Shown one piece after another: positions 1-4,971 of a stretch of DNA of 7,068 nt. Both the position numbers and the translations under genes were made by a program. Source of the stretch: Croceicoccus sp. Its GTDB lineage: Bacteria; Pseudomonadota; Alphaproteobacteria; Sphingomonadales; Sphingomonadaceae. The stretch covers positions 1 to 7,068 of the forward strand of contig JAPYSD010000183.1 in assembly GCA_029936705.1 (NCBI GenBank). The letters run 5' to 3'. The notes under the pieces were generated by a model. That model made no database searches. It was not told where the DNA came from and was given only the letters and a program-made list of their open reading frames with translations. Within the stretch, counting starts at the first letter, position 1. Each line of letters opens with the position of its first letter.

Positions 1-331
1 TGCCGGCACCCACGACATGCGGGGGCATGCGGCCACCACCGCCGCCGCCGACACCGCCGCGGAAGCCACCGCCTCCACCGCTGCCGCCACGCGGGCCGCC
101 ACCGAAGCCGCCACGATCGTTGCCGCCGAAGCCGCCACCACCGCCACCGCCGCGGTCGTTTCCGAACCCGCCGCGATCACGGTCGAAACCGCCACCACGA
201 AAACCACCACCTGAATCTGACGGCGCCTGATCGTATCCGAAACCACCGCGCGAAAACGGATCGAACCCTTCTTCACCGAAACTATCGCGCTTGTCACGAC
301 CGCGACCGCGCCGACCTTTATCATAACCCAT
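1..331 (-). CDS. Cold-shock-domain protein with N-terminal RG/GGF-rich extension (partial, C-terminus off window)
   Basis: An open frame starts at the ATG at 331-329 and runs off the left edge, showing 110 residues. Residues 1-26 are charged (MGYDKGRRGRG, then FGEEGFDPF). Residues 28-101 are almost all Gly, Arg, Phe, Asp and Asn, with repeated GGF, GGFG and NDRGGFG units. The frame then enters MPPHVVGAG, which I recognise as the lead-in to a CspA-type cold-shock domain in sphingomonad proteins; the RNA-binding domain itself lies outside the window. Such proteins bind single-stranded RNA or DNA and act as RNA chaperones, and the low-complexity arm may add RNA binding or self-association (inference). 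Glycine codons mix GGT and GGC and the frame is unbroken, which supports real coding. The ribosome binding site is weak. A shorter product from M102 (ATG at 28-26) is possible, but the conserved-looking N-terminal block favours the long form. Confidence 0.82.
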   Translation of the reverse strand, partial: MGYDKGRRGRGRDKRDSFGEEGFDPFSRGGFGYDQAPSDSGGGFRGGGFDRDRGGFGNDRGGGGGGGFGGNDRGGFGGGPRGGSGGGGGFRGGVGGGGGGRMPPHVVGAG

Positions 332-372
332 AAACCGAAGCGTACCTTGCGTCTCGCCCTTCCCTCTATCGA

Positions 373-400
373 CCCGGCGTGCGGACGGACAAGCGCCGGG
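373..400. repeat. Inverted repeat, 7-base arms (CCCGGCG/CGCCGGG)
   Basis: The perfect arms at 373-379 and 394-400 are separated by 14 bases. The repeat lies 42 bases upstream of the cold-shock start, so it would form a GC-rich hairpin in that gene's leader if transcription starts upstream of 400. No T-run follows on either strand, so it is not an obvious terminator. Its function is unknown. Confidence 0.5.
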
Positions 401-407
401 CGATCAG

Positions 408-429
408 ACCGATATTTGCGGATATCGGT
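408..429. repeat. Inverted repeat, 8-base arms (ACCGATAT/ATATCGGT)
   Basis: The perfect arms at 408-415 and 422-429 flank the 6-base loop TTGCGG. It sits between the divergent cold-shock and TerC genes. It could be a leader hairpin for the cold-shock mRNA (minus strand) or a dimeric repressor operator. The sequence alone does not decide between these. Confidence 0.55.
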
Positions 430-479
430 TCCCACTGCCTAACGTTCATAAAGCATTTATCCGGTAATGGCGAACGAAT

Positions 480-507
480 TGCGCAGGAAACGCGAATTCC
501 CTGCGCA
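480..507. repeat. Inverted repeat, 8-base arms (TGCGCAGG/CCTGCGCA), upstream of the TerC-family gene
   Basis: The perfect arms at 480-487 and 500-507 are separated by 12 bases. The repeat ends 52 bases before the TerC-family start at 560, so it could be a 5' leader hairpin of that mRNA or part of a regulator site. I looked for the core of the yybP-ykoY manganese riboswitch, known upstream of some TerC-family genes, and did not see it. Confidence 0.5.
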
Positions 508-559
508 GTGTCCGGGCTGGACTCTTGCACGGGTCTCGGTCTGCGGGCAGAGAAGCGCC

Positions 560-1354
560 ATGGATATTGTTGCATTGCTTTCCGATCCCGCGGCCTGGGT
601 GGCTCTCATCACGCTGGTCGTGCTCGAGATCGTCCTTGGCATTGACAATCTCGTCTTCATCGCCATCCTGTCCAACAAGCTGCCCAAGGAACAGCAGAGC
701 AAGGCCCGCCGCATCGGCCTGGCCCTGGCGCTAATCATGCGAATCTGCCTGCTGATGCTGATCGGCTGGATCGTGACCTTGCAGACGCCGCTGTTCGACC
801 TCGGCATTACCGGCGAGGTGGGCGAGCATGGCACTCCGACATTCGAGACTGCGTTCTCCGGACGCGACCTGATCCTGCTGGTGGGCGGCCTGTTCCTGCT
901 GTGGAAGGCGACCAAGGAAATCCATCACAACATGGACCCCGACGACCATTCGGGCGAGATGCTCGACAAGAACAAGGGCGTTGCGCAGATCACCTTCGGC
1001 GCGGCGATTGCGCAGATCATCGCGCTCGACCTCGTGTTCTCGATCGATTCGATCCTGACCGCGGTCGGGATGACCGACCATGTCCCGATCATGGTCACCG
1101 CCGTCGTGATCACGGTCGGCATCATGCTGATCGCCGCCGATCCGCTTGCCCGCTTCATCGAGAAGAACCCGACGCTGGTCATGCTGGCGCTCGCCTTCCT
1201 GGTGATGATCGGGCTGGTGCTGATTGCCGACGGCTTCGGCTTCCATGTACCCAAGGGCTATGTCTACGCCGCCATGGGCTTCTCGGTCGGGGTGGAATTG
1301 CTCAACATGATTAAGCGCAACCGGCGCAAAGCCATCGCGGAGGCAGCGGCATGA
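560..1354 (+). CDS. TerC/YgdQ-family integral membrane protein
   Basis: The 264-residue protein closely resembles E. coli YgdQ of the TerC family (Pfam TerC). About seven hydrophobic segments lie near residues 11-36, 52-75, 101-117, 144-168, 176-193, 206-226 and 233-250, so it sits in the inner membrane. Two related acidic motifs, EIVLGIDN (23-30) and LDLVFSID (156-163), form the internal repeat typical of the family, with acidic residues thought to line a metal site. HVPKGY (229-234) near the last segment is also conserved. TerC relatives such as Alx and MntP-like systems are linked to manganese or other metal export and to tellurite resistance; the substrate here is unknown. I chose the ATG at 560 because it gives MDIVALLSDPAAW, matching the family N-terminus, with a modest AGAGAAG upstream. 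An in-frame ATG at 467 would add 31 hydrophilic residues and is unlikely. Confidence 0.92.
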   Translation: MDIVALLSDPAAWVALITLVVLEIVLGIDNLVFIAILSNKLPKEQQSKARRIGLALALIMRICLLMLIGWIVTLQTPLFDLGITGEVGEHGTPTFETAFSGRDLILLVGGLFLLWKATKEIHHNMDPDDHSGEMLDKNKGVAQITFGAAIAQIIALDLVFSIDSILTAVGMTDHVPIMVTAVVITVGIMLIAADPLARFIEKNPTLVMLALAFLVMIGLVLIADGFGFHVPKGYVYAAMGFSVGVELLNMIKRNRRKAIAEAAA

Positions 1355-1785
1355 CCGATTTTCGCACCATCAACGACGATTTCCTGGCCAGCCCGCAGAT
1401 CACGCTCGACGACGTGGCGAAGGCGAAATCGCTGGGCGTGACGCTGATCATCAACAACCGGCCCGACGATGAAGAGCCCGGCCAGATCGACGGCGCCGAG
1501 ATTGCCGCCGCCGCCGATGCGGCTGGCATCGCCTATCGCGCGATCCCGGTCACGCATGCGGGGTTCGGCCAGGGGCAGGTCGATGCGATGGCCGATGCAC
1601 TAGCGGCCAGCGAAGGGCCCGTTCTCGCCTATTGCCGCTCGGGAACCCGGTCCACGTTGCTGTGGGCGCTCGCCCGCGCGCAGCAGGGGGCCAATCCCTC
1701 GGTCATCGCCTCGCAGGCGGCCGGGGGCGGCTATGACGTCTCGCCCATCCGGCAGATGATCGAGATGCTCAGCGCCGGTCGCTGA
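1351..1785 (+). CDS. TIGR01244/DUF442-type sulfurtransferase or phosphatase-fold protein
   Basis: The 144-residue soluble protein fits the stand-alone TIGR01244/DUF442 family, related to the phosphatase-like domain of Blh (beta-lactamase hydrolase-like) proteins. It has the strand-turn LIINNRPDDEEPGQ (32-45), the segment IAYRAIPV (60-67), and an active loop CRSGTRS starting at C95 after the strand VLAY. The loop reads C-x-x-G-x-R, closer to a rhodanese sulfurtransferase loop than to the C-x5-R loop of tyrosine phosphatases, so persulfide transfer is plausible. No substrate is known to me. The start codon overlaps the TerC stop (ATGA), so the two genes are almost certainly co-transcribed and probably translationally coupled. 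It ends 11 bases before the convergent PII gene's stop, and I saw no clear terminator in that gap. Confidence 0.85.
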   Translation: MTDFRTINDDFLASPQITLDDVAKAKSLGVTLIINNRPDDEEPGQIDGAEIAAAADAAGIAYRAIPVTHAGFGQGQVDAMADALAASEGPVLAYCRSGTRSTLLWALARAQQGANPSVIASQAAGGGYDVSPIRQMIEMLSAGR

Positions 1786-1796
1786 GCGGCTGATAC

Positions 1797-2135
1797 TTAC
1801 AGGGCGCTGTCGCCCGTCTCCCCGGTACGCACGCGCAGGGCCGACGCCAGGTCCAGCACGAAGATCTTGCCGTCGCCGATGGTTTCCGAATTGGCCGCGT
1901 TCTGGATGACTTCGATGATCTGCGGCGCCAGCGCGTCGCTGGTCGCGATCTCCAGCTTCACCTTGGGCACCATGTTCAGCGAATATTCGGCGCCGCGATA
2001 GATTTCGGTCTGGCCCTTCTGGCGGCCGAAACCCTTCACTTCCGACACGGTCATCCCGGCCACGCCCAGCGCGCTCAGCCCCTCGCGGACCTCGTCCAGC
2101 TTGTGGGGCTTGATGATGGCAATCACATATTTCAT
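1797..2135 (-). CDS. glnK: PII nitrogen regulatory protein, second copy (downstream of amtB)
   Basis: The 112-residue protein has the full PII pattern: MKYVIAIIKPHKLDEV at the N-terminus, the T-loop GFGRQKGQTEIYRGAEY with the uridylylation-site tyrosine Y51 and Q39, the B-loop TIGDGKIFV, and the C-terminal RTGETGDSAL. PII trimers sense ATP/ADP and 2-oxoglutarate and signal nitrogen status to AmtB, glutamine synthetase adenylylation and NtrB/NtrC. By hand alignment it is about 81% identical (91 of 112) to the other PII protein in this window. The ATG at 2135 gives the canonical start with AGGAG ten bases upstream (2146-2150); an 11-residue upstream extension has no family support. A terminator at 2193-2230 lies between amtB and this gene, so it probably has its own promoter, though I saw no RpoN-type site before it. 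The symbol glnB would also be defensible. Confidence 0.95.
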   Translation of the reverse strand: MKYVIAIIKPHKLDEVREGLSALGVAGMTVSEVKGFGRQKGQTEIYRGAEYSLNMVPKVKLEIATSDALAPQIIEVIQNAANSETIGDGKIFVLDLASALRVRTGETGDSAL

Positions 2136-2192
2136 CGCAGCGCGGCTCCTCTCGCATCCCTTGCGCACCTGATGGCGGGTAGCCGCACCGAA

Positions 2193-2230
2193 CTCAAGAA
2201 AAAGAGGCCGGAAGCGCTTGGCTTCCGGCC
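2193..2230 (-). terminator. Intrinsic (Rho-independent) terminator after amtB
   Basis: Read on the minus strand, a perfect 10-bp stem GGCCGGAAGC/GCTTCCGGCC closes the 5-base loop CAAGC and is followed at once by TCTTTTTCTT. It lies 87 bases after the amtB stop and 57 bases before the start of the downstream PII gene. It should end most amtB transcripts and separate that PII gene from the upstream unit. Confidence 0.85.
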
Positions 2231-2260
2231 CCAGTTCACCGTTCGCAGGAGGAACGCTGT

Positions 2261-2301
2261 TTGGCGGGATGGGAGAGGAGAGAAGGATTTCACCCCGCCA
2301 A
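2261..2301. repeat. Inverted repeat in the amtB 3' region (TTGGCGGG/CCCGCCAA)
   Basis: The perfect 8-base arms at 2261-2268 and 2294-2301 are separated by 25 bases, which read pyrimidine-rich in the amtB mRNA. It begins 16 bases after the amtB stop and precedes the terminator hairpin. It may be an mRNA-stabilising 3' structure. The wide loop makes a protein-binding site less likely. Confidence 0.45.
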
Positions 2302-2317
2302 TCTGGTCAATTCAAAG

Positions 2318-3667
2318 TCAGTTATAGGCACGCTCGCCATGCTCACCGATGTCGAGACCTTCCATCTCGACTTCGGGCGAGACACGCAGACCGGTGATCA
2401 TCTTGGTGACGAAACCGGCGATCAGCGTACCCACGGCAGCCCAGCCGATGGCGACGAGGACCGCGATGATCTGCGTCACGACCTGGCTGCCCATGACGAA
2501 GTCGTCGCCGCCGGGTCCGCCAAGACTCGGCGCATAGACGATGCCGGTGCCGATGGCGCCGACGATGCCGCCCACGCCGTGGATGCCGAAGGCGTCGAGC
2601 GAGTCGTCATAGCCAAATGCAGGCTTCACCTTGGCAACCATGATGAAGCAGACGATCGAGGCGATCGCGCCCAGCACGATGGCGCCGAACGGGCCCGAGT
2701 TACCGGCAGCAGGCGTCACGGCGACAAGACCTGCGATGATGCCCGAGCAGTAGCCGAGAGCCGAACCCTTGTGGCCGCTGAACTTCTCGCACAGCATCCA
2801 GAACAGCGCGGCCGAGGCGGTGGCGACGAAGGTGTTGATCATCGCCAGGCCGGCAGTGCCGTCGGCTTCCAGCTCCGAACCGGCGTTGAAGCCGAACCAG
2901 CCCACCCACAGCAGGCCGGTGCCGACCATGGTCAGCGTCAGCGAGTGCGGCGGCATCGGTTCAGCCGGGTAACCCCTGCGCTTGCCGAGCAGGAACGAGA
3001 GCACGAGCGCCGAGACACCGGCGTTGATGTGCACCACGGTACCGCCGGCAAAGTCCAGCGCGCCCATTTCGAACAGCAGACCGCCGCCCGCCCACACCAT
3101 GTGCGCGATCGGGAAATAGACGATGGTCAGCCAGATCGCCACGAACAGCATGGTGGCCGAGAACTTCATCCGCTCTGCCGTGGCGCCCAGGATCAGGGCC
3201 GCGGTGATGGCAGCGAAGGTCATCTGGAAGCAGATGAAGACATATTCCGAGATCACTTCGTCGGAGAAGGTCGCGGCGGTGCTGTCGGTCGTGGTGGCCG
3301 ACAGGAACAGATTGCCCCAGCTGAAGAACGCGTTGCCTTCGGGCCCGAAAGCGGTGGAATAGCCCCACATCACCCAGATCAGCATAGCGAGAGCGGCTGC
3401 GGCGCCGATCTGCGTCATGGTCGAGAGCATGTTCTTGGACCGCGTCAGGCCGCCATAGAACAGCGCCAGGCCGGGCAGGATCATCATCAGGACCAGGATG
3501 GTGGCCGTCATCATCCAGGCGTTGTTGCCCGGGTTCGGCACGGCGACGGTCTCGATCGTCTCGGTCGCAGCCTCGATCGGAACGCCCGCTTCCTGGGCAT
3601 AGGCGGTGGCAGCGGCGAATAGCGACGCGCCCAGCGTCGCCGTGCCGCAAGCGATTTTGCGGATCAT
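2318..3667 (-). CDS. amtB: AmtB ammonium transporter
   Basis: The 449-residue Amt/Mep/Rh-family inner-membrane channel acts as a trimer. Residues 1-24 form a Sec signal peptide (MIRKIACG, hydrophobic core, AYA before Q25), as in E. coli AmtB. About eleven membrane segments follow. Pore residues are present: F147 and F151 at the outer gate region, W192, D205, the twin histidines H213 (VVHINAG) and H363 (GIHGVGG), and F260/S264 (WFGFNAGS). The cytoplasmic tail ending EMEGLDIGEHGERAYN is the conserved segment involved in PII gating. I chose the ATG at 3667 because GAGGGGG lies nine bases upstream and it begins the signal peptide. A GTG at 3685 overlapping the PII stop is in frame but would add MRGKTD. 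The PII gene ends 14 bases upstream, so the two are co-transcribed. All catalytic features look intact. Confidence 0.97.
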   Translation of the reverse strand: MIRKIACGTATLGASLFAAATAYAQEAGVPIEAATETIETVAVPNPGNNAWMMTATILVLMMILPGLALFYGGLTRSKNMLSTMTQIGAAAALAMLIWVMWGYSTAFGPEGNAFFSWGNLFLSATTTDSTAATFSDEVISEYVFICFQMTFAAITAALILGATAERMKFSATMLFVAIWLTIVYFPIAHMVWAGGGLLFEMGALDFAGGTVVHINAGVSALVLSFLLGKRRGYPAEPMPPHSLTLTMVGTGLLWVGWFGFNAGSELEADGTAGLAMINTFVATASAALFWMLCEKFSGHKGSALGYCSGIIAGLVAVTPAAGNSGPFGAIVLGAIASIVCFIMVAKVKPAFGYDDSLDAFGIHGVGGIVGAIGTGIVYAPSLGGPGGDDFVMGSQVVTQIIAVLVAIGWAAVGTLIAGFVTKMITGLRVSPEVEMEGLDIGEHGERAYN

Positions 3668-3676
3668 GTCTGTTTT

Positions 3677-3683
3677 CCCCCTC
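3677..3683 (-). promoter_or_regulatory. Ribosome binding site deciding the amtB start
   Basis: GAGGGGG on the minus strand, nine bases before the ATG at 3667, is a good Shine-Dalgarno match. It overlaps the stop region of the upstream PII gene. It favours the ATG over the in-frame GTG at 3685, which overlaps the PII stop as GTGA. Confidence 0.7.
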
Positions 3684-4020
3684 ACAGCGCGGTGTCGCCG
3701 CTTTCGCCAGTGCGGATGCGCACGGCGGAAGCCAGGTCGAGCACGAAGATCTTGCCGTCACCGATCGCCTCGGTGCTGGCGGTTTGCTGGATCGTCTCGA
3801 TGATCTGCGGAGCCAGCGCGTCGGTGGCCGCGATCTCGAGCTTCACCTTGGGAAGCATGTTGGTCGAATATTCCGCGCCGCGGTAAATCTCGGTCTGGCC
3901 CTTCTGCCGGCCAAAACCCTTTACTTCGGTAACCGTCATCCCGGCGACGCCCAGCGAGCCCAATGCCTCGCGTACCTCGTCCAGTTTGAACGGCTTGATG
4001 ATGGCGATGATGAATTTCAT
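3682..4020 (-). CDS. glnK: PII nitrogen regulatory protein GlnK, first gene of the glnK-amtB unit
   Basis: The 112-residue protein is a canonical PII: MKFIIAIIKPFKLDEV, the T-loop GFGRQKGQTEIYRGAEY with Y51, the B-loop AIGDGKIFV and the C-terminal RTGESGDTAL. Adjacent to amtB and read first, it is the expected partner that blocks AmtB when 2-oxoglutarate is low and is released after uridylylation in nitrogen limitation. The T-loop tip is identical to the second PII copy, while residue 53 differs (T here, L there) and most other changes lie in the N-terminal part and around residues 76-84. The start has GAGGGGG five bases upstream (4026-4032). A -24/-12 RpoN promoter candidate lies at 4071-4087, predicting induction under nitrogen limitation through NtrC. 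Confidence 0.95.
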   Translation of the reverse strand: MKFIIAIIKPFKLDEVREALGSLGVAGMTVTEVKGFGRQKGQTEIYRGAEYSTNMLPKVKLEIAATDALAPQIIETIQQTASTEAIGDGKIFVLDLASAVRIRTGESGDTAL

Positions 4021-4070
4021 CCCTGCCCCCTCGTTAGCCTACCGACCCCTCTGCCGGTCGCCGTTAACGA

Positions 4071-4087
4071 TGCAAGGCCCATGCCAA
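4071..4087 (-). promoter_or_regulatory. Sigma-54 (RpoN) -24/-12 promoter candidate for glnK-amtB
   Basis: On the minus strand the sequence reads TTGGCATG-GGCC-TTGCA. It matches the sigma-54 consensus (YTGGCACG-N4-TTGCW) except for one base, and has the required GG-N10-GC spacing. It lies 50 bases upstream of the glnK start, giving an inferred transcript start near 4061 and a leader of about 40 bases. The position before glnK-amtB is where RpoN promoters are well known in proteobacteria. Confidence 0.8.
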
Positions 4088-4181
4088 TTCACATTTGCAC
4101 AATCATTTCCGCCTCGGCGGCGATTTTGCAGTAATAAAATGTTGGGAATTGCGCCCAAGAGGTAAGCAATCGACAAAAACG

Positions 4182-4198
4182 TGCTTAAAATTTAAGCA
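4182..4198. repeat. Perfect AT-rich palindrome TGCTTAAA-A-TTTAAGCA: terminator or enhancer site
   Basis: The 8-base arms are exact around a single central base. There are two readings. First, on the minus strand it lies 35 bases after the phosphatase-family gene's stop and is followed by CGTTTTTG, with outer ACG/CGT able to extend the stem, so it could be a weak intrinsic terminator. Second, its TGC-N11-GCA layout has the length and spacing of NtrC-type sites and it is centred about 130 bases upstream of the inferred sigma-54 start, a typical enhancer distance. It lacks the usual TGCAC/GGTGCA bases. Both roles may hold. Confidence 0.5.
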
Positions 4199-4233
4199 AA
4201 CGTTCGGCCTGTCTGCCCGAAAACGGGACGCCC

Positions 4234-4929
4234 TTAGCCCAGCGTCAAGCGCGCCCAGACCGGCAGGTGATCCGAGGCCCGCGCCGCCAGCAGGCTGTGA
4301 TGCGGCCCCGCCGCCTCCACCGTCCAATCATTGCTGACGATCAGGCGGTCGAGCCGCGCAATGGGGCGCCGGGTCGGAAAGCTACGCCCGCAGTCGAGCA
4401 CGGTCCAGCCGTCGTCGAAGCAGCGGAAGACCCCGCCGCGCGATGCCCATTCGTTGGTGTCGCCCGCCAGGACGGTCGGGACCGGCTTGCCCAGCTCTCC
4501 CAGGTGCGCCAGCACGCTGCGCGCCTGTTCGCGCCGCATCAGCCCCGACAGGTCGAGGTGCATGCCGATCACGCGCGCCCGCTTGCCATCCTTGCGCAGG
4601 TCGATGCGCACCGCGCCGCGCGGCTCCAGCGCGGGCAGCGTGAGCGCGGCGGTATCGACGATCTCGATCGATTTCTTCACCAGGAAACCATTGCCGTGCC
4701 AGCCCAGGCTGCCGGGCCGCGTATCGATGGCGACCGGGCGATAGCGCGAATCCTCGATCCGGGCGCGGGGCAGGACGCTTTGCCGCTGGCCGAAGCGCCG
4801 GTCGCATTCCTGCAGGGCGACGACGTCGGCATCGATCTCGGCAAGCACCGACAGGATCCGGTCCGGATCGCGCTTGCGATCCAGGCCCACGCCCTTGTGT
4901 ATGTTGTAGCTTGCGATCTTCAGCTGCAC
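4234..4929 (-). CDS. Endonuclease/exonuclease/phosphatase (EEP) family protein, YbhP-like
   Basis: The 231-residue protein has the complete DNase I-like metal-hydrolase motif set: N9 in SYNIHKG, E41 in LQE, HGN at 78-80, H124 in GMHLDLSG, D157 and N159 in AGDTNEW, D194 in RLDRLIV, and D220/H221 in SDHLPVWARL. These enzymes cleave phosphodiester or phosphomonoester bonds in nucleic acids, lipids or inositol phosphates. The IHKG, HGN and LDRL pattern resembles E. coli YbhP, whose gene neighbours a cardiolipin synthase, but the substrate here cannot be told from sequence. No signal peptide is seen, so it is probably cytoplasmic. The start is GTG at 4929-4927, giving MQLKIASYNIHKG as in relatives; an ATG two bases further upstream is out of frame. 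It follows the PNPOx-like gene by 42 bases and is probably the last gene of that unit. Confidence 0.9.
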   Translation of the reverse strand: MQLKIASYNIHKGVGLDRKRDPDRILSVLAEIDADVVALQECDRRFGQRQSVLPRARIEDSRYRPVAIDTRPGSLGWHGNGFLVKKSIEIVDTAALTLPALEPRGAVRIDLRKDGKRARVIGMHLDLSGLMRREQARSVLAHLGELGKPVPTVLAGDTNEWASRGGVFRCFDDGWTVLDCGRSFPTRRPIARLDRLIVSNDWTVEAAGPHHSLLAARASDHLPVWARLTLG

Positions 4930-4971
4930 ATCGAACCTATCGTCCAGCCAGCCAATTGGTTCCGCGCCCCG

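Larger units (their letters stand above)
332..559. other. Divergent intergenic region
   Basis: These 228 bases separate the minus-strand cold-shock gene from the plus-strand TerC-family gene, so promoters for both must lie here or in nearby coding sequence. I could not pick a convincing -35/-10 pair on either strand. What stands out is three perfect inverted repeats (373-400, 408-429 and 480-507). A frame open from 467 extends the TerC gene upstream, but it encodes hydrophilic residues unlike the family. Confidence 0.6.
4021..4233. other. Intergenic control region of the glnK-amtB unit
   Basis: This 213-base non-coding stretch lies between the phosphatase-family stop and the glnK start, both minus. 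It is visibly richer in A and T than its flanks between about 4081 and 4205. It holds the glnK ribosome binding site (4026-4032), the sigma-54 box (4071-4087), a short GC palindrome CCGCC-TC-GGCGG (4109-4120), an imperfectly placed repeat ATTGC/GCAAT (4148-4152 and 4166-4170), and the AT-rich palindrome at 4182-4198. No small gene is supported. Confidence 0.7.

Noticed and set aside
17..230. Ala/Thr-rich and Pro-rich plus-strand open frames at the left edge
   Set aside because: They are the complement of the Gly/Arg-rich arm of the cold-shock protein; repetitive GGN codons read backwards give Pro, Ala or Thr runs.
467..559. Upstream start for the TerC-family protein adding 31 residues
   Set aside because: The extension is hydrophilic, unlike any TerC-family N-terminus, while the ATG at 560 gives the family-typical beginning.
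332..559. yybP-ykoY manganese riboswitch upstream of the TerC-family gene
   Set aside because: I looked for the conserved GGGGAGUA-type core and did not find it; the hairpins seen do not reproduce that fold.
2136..2168. Upstream start for the second PII protein adding 11 residues
   Set aside because: PII proteins begin with MK followed by hydrophobic residues, which the ATG at 2135 gives, with AGGAG upstream.
2136..2192. RpoN or standard promoter for the second PII gene
   Set aside because: No GG-N10-GC box is present, and the best -35/-10 candidate (TTGAGT then CATCAG) is too weak to report.
2261..3622. Long plus-strand open frame (453 codons) opposite amtB
   Set aside because: It is exactly antisense to an unambiguous AmtB. 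Its translation is a His/Asp/Arg/Gly/Gln-rich mixture with no domain, as expected from codon bias in GC-rich DNA.
4214..4226. CCCG-AAAA-CGGG hairpin just after the phosphatase-family stop as a terminator
   Set aside because: The stem is only about four pairs and no T-run follows on the minus strand; the palindrome at 4182-4198 with its T5 run is a better candidate.
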